5,058 nt of DNA, taken from NCBI GenBank assembly GCA_035315125.1, contig DATFYI010000246.1, forward strand, positions 1 through 5,058, in the 5' to 3' direction. Under the pieces are notes generated by a model. The model was not told the DNA's origin. It did not search any database and saw only the letters and a program-made list of their open reading frames with translations. The stretch comes from DATFYI01 sp035315125. Lineage in GTDB: Bacteria; Chloroflexota; Anaerolineae; Anaerolineales; Anaerolineaceae. The translations under genes were made by a program, and so were the position numbers. How positions within the stretch are numbered: the first letter of the stretch is position 1; each line of letters opens with the position of its first letter. Below, piece after piece: positions 1 to 5,058 of the stretch.

Positions 1-1212
1 TATCCGCATCCAAACTTCCCGTTCAGCCGGGCCGTTTAAATTAATTTCGTTCCGGTCGCCGCTTCCGCCCTGATTCAGCCAGATGAGAACTTTTGCAAGC
101 ACGCGCATTTCTTCGGGGTTCTCGGGGCCATGCTGCCGAAGGAGGTCCAACCGCCGAGGGCACAGGTAATTTGAGCGTCCCTTTAATATTAATGCGTGCA
201 GGTCGATCCCCAAAGCTTTGCATAGATCCGGAATATCTTTTTTGATCAACTGGTCTTGTAAGTTGATTGTGTTGGTAGAGATAACAATGCGCTGATTATT
301 GCGGTAGGCCCAGATGGCGGCGGGTAATAGATAAGCGAAGGATTTGCCGGTTCCGGTAGCCGCTTCAACCAGCAGGTGTTGGCTTTCCGAAAGTGCCTGT
401 GAAACGGCCCGGATCATTTCGATTTGCTGTGGGCGGTGTTCGTAATTTGGAAATAACTGCGAAAAAGGGCCGCCATATTCCATCAAAGCTGTGGTTTCAT
501 CCAGATCCAGAGGGATGGGAGGGTTGACGGGATTTAAGGGCGGGAAGACATCTTCAGAAACCGGTTGGAATAATGGCCCCAAATCGTGTGTTCTGACCTG
601 GCGAGCCGGCAGTGGCTGTCGGATGCGAGCTTTCAGGATCTGATTGAAAAGCCAGGCGCCATCCCATTGAAAAGGCTCGCATAAGCGAACAAATTCAGCC
701 ACCAATTCCAGAGGGATCGTTAATGCTTTTTCGTATAGCCGATAAAAGACTGCGTGTGTCAGCCGGGCGTCTGCCAGCGCCCGATGATGCCCTTCAAGGC
801 TGAGAATACCCAGCGCCTGCGCCAATGCTGCCAGGTTATATCGACTGGCATCTGGGAGCAAAACGGAGGCAAGCTCATAAGTATCAATGGCTTCGTTGTA
901 TCTGAGGATGTTTTGCCGCTGAAGAAATGATAAATCAAAGTGGACAGAATGCCCCAGAATCGGAGAATCCCCGACAAAATCTTCCAGTTCATGGATTTTT
1001 GCGCGGATTAAAGGGGCATGGCTAACCATGTCATTATTTATTCCTGTAAGTTGTGTGATCATGGGGGGAATCGGCCGGTTTGGGTTAATTAATGAGGTCC
1101 ATTCCGCTTCTACCCGATCTCCACTAAAACGCACTGCGCCGATTTCTATAATTGCGTCGGTGTCAGCATCCAGTCCAGTTGTTTCAATATCGATGCAGAC
1201 TATAGAGGTCAT
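1..1212 (-). CDS. dinG: DinG-family 3'-5' exonuclease/helicase, N-terminal 404 residues (3' end beyond window)
   Basis: This is an open frame from the ATG at 1212 to the window edge, and the C-terminal half or more is missing. Residues 1-165 form a DnaQ-like DEDDh exonuclease: ExoI DIETTGLD (D8, E10), ExoII GHSVHFD (D93) and ExoIII HRALAD (H143, D148), so all catalytic residues are present. After a linker, the DinG/XPD superfamily 2 helicase core begins near 250 with a Q-motif-like YEHRPQQ (257-263). Walker A is ATGTGKS (K290), motif Ia is STNTINLQDQ (312-321), and KGRSNYLC (344-351) holds C351, the position of the first Fe-S cysteine of E. coli DinG. The order matches Gram-positive-type DinG proteins of about 900 residues. 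The likely role is processing of DNA 3' ends and unwinding of DNA or R-loops during repair. The start fits the exonuclease N-terminus; an in-frame TGA lies 11 codons upstream, and there is no Shine-Dalgarno sequence. The domain identity is clear, but whether the helicase is active cannot be judged from this part. Confidence 0.93.
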   Translation of the reverse strand, partial: MTSIVCIDIETTGLDADTDAIIEIGAVRFSGDRVEAEWTSLINPNRPIPPMITQLTGINNDMVSHAPLIRAKIHELEDFVGDSPILGHSVHFDLSFLQRQNILRYNEAIDTYELASVLLPDASRYNLAALAQALGILSLEGHHRALADARLTHAVFYRLYEKALTIPLELVAEFVRLCEPFQWDGAWLFNQILKARIRQPLPARQVRTHDLGPLFQPVSEDVFPPLNPVNPPIPLDLDETTALMEYGGPFSQLFPNYEHRPQQIEMIRAVSQALSESQHLLVEAATGTGKSFAYLLPAAIWAYRNNQRIVISTNTINLQDQLIKKDIPDLCKALGIDLHALILKGRSNYLCPRRLDLLRQHGPENPEEMRVLAKVLIWLNQGGSGDRNEINLNGPAEREVWMRI

Positions 1213-1218
1213 GCTGAG

Positions 1219-1227
1219 ATTATACCA
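1219..1227 (-). promoter_or_regulatory. Extended -10 promoter for dinG, predicted leaderless start
   Basis: On the minus strand the 50-nt gap before dinG contains TGGTATAAT, a perfect match to the bacterial extended -10 element (TGn plus TATAAT). Exactly six bases (CTCAGC) separate it from the ATG, so the usual start point of transcription would be the A of the start codon at 1212. No good -35 hexamer is present at 16-18 nt. The nearest, CTGACA, is only 13 nt away, but extended -10 promoters do not depend on a -35. The absence of a ribosome binding site fits a leaderless message. This is an inference from sequence only. Confidence 0.6.
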
Positions 1228-1262
1228 TTTGCTTTTTTGTCAGCATGACGGTTTGTTTTTTC

Positions 1263-3785
1263 TCAAGATGTAGCTGAATGGATCGGCGCCTCAGCTTTTG
1301 CCATACTACGGGCTTCATCGGCGTTGCAGGTTGAAAGGATTTTATCAGCAAAGACCATTGCTTCAGCAAAATTGAGGTCGCGCACGATGGTTTTGATGCG
1401 CGGAATGCCAGCCGGATTGAGACTTAATTCATCCACACCCAGGCCAACTAAAACCGGTGCAGCCACCGGATCGCCGGCTAATTCTCCACAAACCCCAACC
1501 CATTTTCCATAGCGATGAGCGGCATCTACAACCTTTTTTATCAAGGTAAGTACCGCCGGGTGAAGTGCATCGCTAAGATGCGCGAGAGCCGGATTACCAC
1601 GCTCGGCTGCCAGTGTATATTGGGTCAAATCATTCGTGCCAATGCTGAAAAAGTCTACCTGGGGAGCTAAAACTTCGCTCAGAACCGCGGCAGATGGGAT
1701 TTCAACCATAATACCTGTCTGGATAGGCCACTGGTGGATCACGCCTTGCTCCAACAATTCTTTATGCGAGTCTTCTACATATTGTTTGGCCAGAATAATT
1801 TCTTCGATGCTGGCTATCATTGGAAACATTATTCGAAAATTGCCTTCGGCGCCTGCCCTCAGAATAGCTTTTAGCTGGCTTTTAAAAAGGTTGGGTTCCT
1901 GAAAAGAAAGCCGGACAGCCCGAACGCCGAGAAAAGGATTGGCTTCAGGAGCCAGATGAATATACGGTAACTCCTTATCTCCGCCAACATCCAGGGTTCT
2001 GACAACGACAGGTAAAGAGCCCATACGCTTGGCGATAGCAGCCAGGGATTCGTATTGTTCTTTTTCATCGGGTGGAGTTTGACGTGTTAGGAATAAGAAC
2101 TCGGTACGTAGAAGCCCGACACCTTCTGCTCCATTTTTAACTGCCAGCTCAGTATCTGTTATATTCCCAACATTAGCGGCAACTTCGACTTGATGTCCAT
2201 CCAAAGTGACAGCTTTTCGATGACCAGATTTCAGCAGTTCGGCGCGTTTAGCAAGCCAAACCTGCCGCTCAGATTGTAGCTGAGCCATTTGATCTGGTGT
2301 AGGAGACGGCCACACCTTGCCGGTGAAGCCATCCAGGGCAATTATAGAGCCAGCAGACAAGTTTTCAAGAATTGGGCTTGCGCCGGCTACTGCCGGAATG
2401 CCCATTGAGCGAGCTAAAATTGCGCTGTGGGATGTTGGTCCACCGGCGATGGTGATCAATCCTAAAATATTTTCCATATCTAGCTGCGCCGTTTGGGTTG
2501 GGGTTAGCTCGGACGAGAACAGAATCGAAGGTTTATCGAAGATGATTTTTTCGTCTAGGGATTTACCTGCCAGTGCATTAAGTACCTGGTCACCCAGATC
2601 TGTAATGTCGGCAGCCCGCTGGCGCAGATATGGATCATCAAGATCACTGTAGGATTTCTCAACTTTCTTAATTTCCTGCTCCCAGGCAGCCGCTTCATTT
2701 AGCTTCTGTTGGGTAATCAATTCATGAGCTTTCTCTAAAAGCTCTGGATCCTGAAGAATGAGTAGGTGAGCATCAAAAATGGCTGCCTGAGTTTCGCCCA
2801 GGCTCTTAGCAACACGATTTCTCTGCTCACGAACAGATTGCAAAACCTGGTTGATGGCTTGCTGCAAATGACCCCAGGACTTTTCTGGATCGTTGGTTAA
2901 TTCCTGAGTTACAATTGGTTTGGGTGGTCTTAAATAGACAATCGGCCCAATGGCGATCCCTTCCGAAACAGGTACTGCTTGAAGAAGACCGTCTTCGGTT
3001 TTGCCTTCCGTCAAAATTGGCTGGACTGGTAAAGGCTGTGAGACTTCTTCAAGGGGCTCCCCAAAGTTATCATCTACTAATTTGGCTAAGGCATCCAAAG
3101 CCTTTTGTGCATCTTTGCCACTGGCAAGGATAATAATTTTATCGCCTTTTCGGGCACCCAGGGTGGCTAATCCGTTCAAACTATTTGCCAGCACTGGGCC
3201 TTTGCCCGAGGTGCTATTGCTTACTTGAATTTTGGCATCAAAAGAAGCTGCAGTTTGAACAAAACGAGCTGCTGGCCGAGCATGCAGGCCATGCAGGTTT
3301 TTCAAGGTCAATTCGACCTTTAGAGTGTCTTCGGGAGGGAGAATGACCGGAGGAGTTAGGTTAACAGTTTCGGTTGGAATGCCAAGTTGTTCTTGCTTGG
3401 GTTGCAATGCTTGCATGGCTTCCTGGCAAACGGCCTGGGCGTCACTGCCCAGGCCGATTTGAACTGCTGCTGCTATACTTCCTTCTACGATCGGAGCAGC
3501 GCAAAAATGGACTGCTGAAGCAATTTCGGGAGGTAATAGATCCAGGGCAGTCTGAGCACTCAGTACTGCGCTTCCCAAATCCATCAGAACAACTACGCCG
3601 TCAGATGAATAAACGGATTGGATTGCCTCCATGATCTCGACCGCATCTGTTCCGAATTCAGATCGGTCAGGCCCAACCCCAGCAGCCACTGCCAGAGGTA
3701 TACTTGTATTAGCTACCTGCCGGACAAGCTCTACTAAAGAATTCGCCAAGGCCCGGCTATGCGAGACGATCACCATTCCGACCAT
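1263..3785 (-). CDS. ptsP: PTS phosphoryl relay fusion: DhaM-type EIIA - HPr - complete Enzyme I (phosphoenolpyruvate-protein phosphotransferase)
   Basis: The protein has 840 residues in three domains. Residues 1-125 are a DhaM-like (mannose-family) EIIA, with MVGMVIVSHS carrying the phosphorylatable H9, then GTDAVEIMEAI and MDLGSA. Residues 156-243 are HPr: GLHARPA has the active H168 and R170, and S202 sits at the Ser46 position. Residues 265-815 are a full Enzyme I. Its phosphohistidine is H453 in GGPTSHS. PEP-site residues include R560 in GLLRTEF, R596 in VRTLDVGGDK, E695 in VEIP, D719 in GTNDLTQY and C766 in GVCGELAGDP. Phosphate should pass from PEP to EI H453, to HPr H168, to EIIA H9, and then to the ADP held by a DhaL-type dihydroxyacetone kinase. 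E. coli DhaM has the same order but an incomplete EI, so this version looks self-sufficient. The chosen ATG matches the DhaM N-terminus and has AGGA 4 nt upstream; an upstream ATG at 3830 would overlap sdhD. No dhaK or dhaL is in the window, so the phosphate acceptor is inferred. It could also be named dhaM. Confidence 0.95.
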   Translation of the reverse strand: MVGMVIVSHSRALANSLVELVRQVANTSIPLAVAAGVGPDRSEFGTDAVEIMEAIQSVYSSDGVVVLMDLGSAVLSAQTALDLLPPEIASAVHFCAAPIVEGSIAAAVQIGLGSDAQAVCQEAMQALQPKQEQLGIPTETVNLTPPVILPPEDTLKVELTLKNLHGLHARPAARFVQTAASFDAKIQVSNSTSGKGPVLANSLNGLATLGARKGDKIIILASGKDAQKALDALAKLVDDNFGEPLEEVSQPLPVQPILTEGKTEDGLLQAVPVSEGIAIGPIVYLRPPKPIVTQELTNDPEKSWGHLQQAINQVLQSVREQRNRVAKSLGETQAAIFDAHLLILQDPELLEKAHELITQQKLNEAAAWEQEIKKVEKSYSDLDDPYLRQRAADITDLGDQVLNALAGKSLDEKIIFDKPSILFSSELTPTQTAQLDMENILGLITIAGGPTSHSAILARSMGIPAVAGASPILENLSAGSIIALDGFTGKVWPSPTPDQMAQLQSERQVWLAKRAELLKSGHRKAVTLDGHQVEVAANVGNITDTELAVKNGAEGVGLLRTEFLFLTRQTPPDEKEQYESLAAIAKRMGSLPVVVRTLDVGGDKELPYIHLAPEANPFLGVRAVRLSFQEPNLFKSQLKAILRAGAEGNFRIMFPMIASIEEIILAKQYVEDSHKELLEQGVIHQWPIQTGIMVEIPSAAVLSEVLAPQVDFFSIGTNDLTQYTLAAERGNPALAHLSDALHPAVLTLIKKVVDAAHRYGKWVGVCGELAGDPVAAPVLVGLGVDELSLNPAGIPRIKTIVRDLNFAEAMVFADKILSTCNADEARSMAKAEAPIHSATS
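3432..3455. repeat. Perfect GC-rich inverted repeat inside the PTS fusion gene
   Basis: GGCCTGGGC (3432-3440) and GCCCAGGCC (3447-3455) are perfect reverse complements separated by six bases (GTCACT). The flanking C3431 and G3456 extend the stem to 10 bp. In the mRNA this codes for GLGSDAQA (residues 111-118), near the end of the EIIA domain and before the linker to HPr. No T-run follows on the minus strand, so it is not an intrinsic terminator. It may be chance, or an mRNA hairpin near a domain boundary. Confidence 0.6.
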
Positions 3786-3789
3786 AGTT

Positions 3790-3793
3790 TCCT
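3790..3793 (-). promoter_or_regulatory. Ribosome binding site deciding the start of the PTS fusion
   Basis: On the minus strand AGGA lies 4 nt before the ATG at 3785. The two alternatives are worse: the ATG at 3776 would be 13 nt away, and the ATG at 3830 lies inside sdhD and adds 15 residues not found at the N-terminus of DhaM proteins. This supports an 840-residue product and a 19-nt gap after the sdhD stop. Confidence 0.6.
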
Positions 3794-3804
3794 GCTTTCC
3801 TACA

Positions 3805-4185
3805 TTAACTGCCTGCACCTCTCGAAGCAATCGTGAAGATTAACCAGATTCCATAAATCACTGCGCCAACACCAACAATCGAAAACAGCCAGTTGATAAT
3901 ATTGATAAAAGCCTGCGTTGGCTTGAGATCCAGAATAATACCCCGCAAGCCAATCAGTGAATGGGAGACTGCAAATGCAACCAATCCGATTTCCATAATT
4001 GGAATGATCGGATTTTGATAATATTTAACGACATCGGCGTAAGTCAGCAGTCCGTTTGGGGCGACAAAGTGGTTTACAATCAGGTGGATAAACAAAATGA
4101 CGATAACCAATAAACCGGTAATCGCCTTGATAAACCACAGCCAGCCGCCTTCGTTTGATTTTGGGCCATAAATCGAGTTGTTCAT
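3805..4185 (-). CDS. sdhD: Succinate dehydrogenase/fumarate reductase membrane anchor subunit SdhD
   Basis: This is a 126-residue hydrophobic protein with three predicted membrane helices at about 17-41, 59-86 and 93-119, the usual size and layout for SdhD. Helix 1 contains FIHLIVNHF (H34, H39). Helix 2 contains SHSLIGLRGIILD (H75, R81, D86), matching the HxxxG...D pattern around the E. coli SdhD heme ligand H71. The E. coli quinone ligand Tyr83 (in DYVKP) is replaced by Leu87 (in DLKP). It should pair with SdhC to hold heme b and the quinone site and to dock SdhAB on the membrane. It resembles SdhC in the spacing of H34/H39/H75, G79 and R81, so the two anchors look like paralogues. The start has AAAGGA 6 nt upstream. 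C and D subunits are assigned by order and motifs, and the assignment is fairly sure. Confidence 0.88.
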   Translation of the reverse strand: MNNSIYGPKSNEGGWLWFIKAITGLLVIVILFIHLIVNHFVAPNGLLTYADVVKYYQNPIIPIMEIGLVAFAVSHSLIGLRGIILDLKPTQAFINIINWLFSIVGVGAVIYGIWLIFTIASRGAGS

Positions 4186-4191
4186 AGAAAA

Positions 4192-4197
4192 TCCTTT
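4192..4197 (-). promoter_or_regulatory. Ribosome binding site of sdhD
   Basis: On the minus strand AAAGGA is followed by six bases (TTTTCT) and the ATG at 4185. This is a good Shine-Dalgarno match at normal spacing and fixes the sdhD start. Confidence 0.7.
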
Positions 4198-4199
4198 AT

Positions 4200-4214
4200 C
4201 AAGTTAGTTACTTG
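4200..4214. repeat. Short inverted repeat in the sdhC-sdhD gap
   Basis: CAAGT (4200-4204) and ACTTG (4210-4214) form a 5-bp stem with a 5-nt loop in the 40-nt gap between sdhC and sdhD, just before the sdhD ribosome binding site. Five Ts follow it on the plus strand only, where no gene is being read, so it is unlikely to stop the sdh transcript. The stem is AT-rich and weak, and a role is doubtful. Confidence 0.3.
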
Positions 4215-4225
4215 TTTTTCTGGTC

Positions 4226-4618
4226 TTATACGGTGAACATATGAAAAGCAAACACCAGACTTACGATGATTGCGATAGCAAACAGGGATACCAGGAGTAG
4301 TTTTTGAGAACGAATGCCTACCCCAAAGCTGTTCAGAGCAATACGGACACCGTTTAGCCCGTGGATAAAGCCTGCTGTGACGACCAGGACCTCTAGAAAA
4401 GTGAAGATAGGACTGTGTGCTAAGGAAATGAAATTATTGTAAGCAGCAGGGCCGTCAGCGAGCTGGTGAAGCACAATCAAATGTAGGAAGAGATAGAGGG
4501 TTAATCCAAGAGCAGTGATTCGGTTTAAGATAAAACCGATGGTGTTGATTGAGCGATCACGCGGATCAAACCACTTTACTGCACGAGATACAGGTGATTG
4601 ATTGGTAGCCTCAGTCAT
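4226..4618 (-). CDS. sdhC: Succinate dehydrogenase/fumarate reductase cytochrome b subunit SdhC
   Basis: This is a 130-residue membrane protein with a short charged N-terminus and three predicted helices at about 27-52, 68-94 and 106-128. The segment SINTIGFILNRITALGL, then YLFLHLIVLH (H46, H51), matches the start of the SdhC family. Helix 2 has FIHGLNGVR (H86, G90, R92), matching the heme-ligand motif around E. coli SdhC H84. Compared with E. coli, Arg31 is kept (R33), but Ser27 and His30 of the quinone pocket are replaced by F29 and N32. It should form the heme- and quinone-binding membrane domain with SdhD. The start overlaps the sdhB stop in an ATGA, with GGAGG 7 nt upstream, so the two are translationally coupled. 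Two histidines in helix 1 and one in helix 2, mirrored in SdhD, hint at two hemes. Confidence 0.9.
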   Translation of the reverse strand: MTEATNQSPVSRAVKWFDPRDRSINTIGFILNRITALGLTLYLFLHLIVLHQLADGPAAYNNFISLAHSPIFTFLEVLVVTAGFIHGLNGVRIALNSFGVGIRSQKLLLVSLFAIAIIVSLVFAFHMFTV

Positions 4619-5058
4619 TTGGTCGCCTCCATTGCATTAATCTTTTGGGCGCTAGATCCGCTAAAAAGCCTGCGGAACTGTTCGCCGATTACCTGCTTGC
4701 GTAGATCCATTATCCGCTCTCCTGGATCGACAAAGGAAGGGCAGACGGCCGTGCATTCAAATGCGCTATGACAGCGCCAGACACCATCTTCACAATCTAC
4801 CAACCGAAAAACCTGCTCATCGTTTTTTATACCATGCTGGTGCGCTCCAGCCAATACTGCTGGTCCTAAATAGTCGGGGTTGGAAGCCGTAATAGGGCAG
4901 GCGCTGATGCACAGGCCACACTCGATACAATCCGCCAATCTGATGAAATCCATTCCTTGCTCGGCTGGGCCAGCAGGACGTTTTTCGGTTTGGTAAGCTT
5001 CCTTTGCATCCGAGTTGATGGCATGATGTCCGACTTTGTCCATGCGTGTGTACAGCGT
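4615..5058 (-). CDS. sdhB: Succinate dehydrogenase/fumarate reductase iron-sulfur subunit SdhB, C-terminal 147 residues (5' end beyond window)
   Basis: The frame stays open to the right edge, so the ATG at 5043 is an internal Met. The N-terminal 2Fe-2S domain (about 90-100 residues in this family) is missing from view. Counting from the first visible codon, DCIECGLCISACP gives C44, C47, C50 and C54. WRCHSAFECTAVCP gives C96, C102 and C106, with H97 matching E. coli SdhB His207. By the E. coli pattern, C44/C47/C50/C106 bind the 4Fe-4S cluster and C54/C96/C102 the 3Fe-4S cluster, so both are complete. The protein carries electrons between the SdhA flavin and the quinone at SdhCD. The stretch CPITASNPD lacks the paired Trp of E. 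coli SdhB, and CGLC, GVW and VDP recall FrdB, so the working direction (succinate oxidation or fumarate reduction) cannot be set from sequence. sdhA is probably nearby upstream. Confidence 0.92.
   Translation of the reverse strand, partial: TLYTRMDKVGHHAINSDAKEAYQTEKRPAGPAEQGMDFIRLADCIECGLCISACPITASNPDYLGPAVLAGAHQHGIKNDEQVFRLVDCEDGVWRCHSAFECTAVCPSFVDPGERIMDLRKQVIGEQFRRLFSGSSAQKINAMEATK
4626..4630 (-). promoter_or_regulatory. Ribosome binding site of sdhC inside the end of sdhB
   Basis: On the minus strand GGAGG lies 7 nt before the sdhC ATG at 4618, within the last codons of sdhB. This strong Shine-Dalgarno match, together with the ATGA stop/start overlap, supports coupled translation of sdhB and sdhC. 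Confidence 0.75.

Noticed and set aside
759..992. A 77-codon minus-strand frame within dinG
   Set aside because: It is an out-of-frame shadow of the exonuclease domain, whose catalytic motifs are continuous in the dinG frame across the same bases.
1228..1265. Possible terminator between the PTS gene and dinG
   Set aside because: The only stem (GTCA/TGAC) is 4 bp, and the minus strand has A-runs rather than a T-run after it.
3275..3300. Direct repeat of CCTGCATG at the HPr active site
   Set aside because: It simply encodes L-H-G-L-H around the active histidine, and an HGLHARPA-like sequence is common in HPr proteins, so no special explanation is needed.
1263..3830. Longer form of the PTS fusion starting at the ATG at 3830
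   Set aside because: It would overlap sdhD by 26 nt and add 15 residues with no counterpart at DhaM N-termini. The ATG at 3785 aligns with the family start and has AGGA just upstream.
1028..3843. Plus-strand open frames of 60-110 codons across the dinG and PTS genes
   Set aside because: They lie opposite well-supported genes, show no recognisable motifs or good ribosome binding sites, and several overlap one another.
4235..4243. GAACATATG, resembling half of a Gram-positive LexA box
   Set aside because: It lies inside the end of sdhC, lacks the second half of the palindrome and is far from the dinG promoter.
4615..5043. A stand-alone 142-residue ferredoxin-like protein starting at 5043
   Set aside because: The frame stays open upstream to the window edge, and the motifs are those of the C-terminal half of SdhB, which needs an N-terminal 2Fe-2S domain.

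Overview
All five genes I can support lie on the minus strand, so the window reads from right to left: sdhB (3' part), sdhC, sdhD, a large PTS phosphotransferase fusion, and dinG (5' part). Coding density is very high. The largest gap is 50 nt, and no stretch over 300 bases lacks a gene. I see no RNA genes, insertion sequences, CRISPR arrays, attachment sites or signs of recent transfer. Base composition looks near 50 % GC by eye and is even across the window. The gene types and the quinone-site residues of the Sdh proteins suggest a menaquinone-using bacterium. Chloroflexota (Anaerolineae-like) is my best guess, but it rests on general resemblance and was not tested.

Right part (3805-5058): the end of a succinate dehydrogenase / fumarate reductase operon. 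SdhB carries the 4Fe-4S and 3Fe-4S clusters. SdhC and SdhD are two small three-helix membrane anchors that resemble each other in the positions of their histidines. sdhB and sdhC overlap by 4 nt (ATGA), and sdhC and sdhD are 40 nt apart. Together with SdhA, which is outside the window, they would link succinate/fumarate chemistry to the membrane quinone pool.

Middle (1263-3785): one 840-residue protein that joins a DhaM-type EIIA domain, an HPr domain and a complete Enzyme I. All three phosphorylatable histidines are present, so one chain could carry phosphate from PEP to a dihydroxyacetone kinase. It starts 19 nt after sdhD and is probably read through from the sdh operon. No dhaK or dhaL is visible.

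Left part (1-1212): the first 404 residues of a DinG-type protein, with an N-terminal DEDDh 3'-5' exonuclease followed by the start of an XPD/DinG-family helicase. A perfect extended -10 box (TGGTATAAT) sits so close to its ATG that the transcript would begin at the start codon, which suggests a leaderless mRNA.

Nothing here amounts to an obviously new system. The points most worth a second look are the leaderless-type dinG promoter, the self-contained three-domain PTS relay away from dha genes, and the paired-histidine, non-ubiquinone-like pattern of the SdhBCD membrane part.
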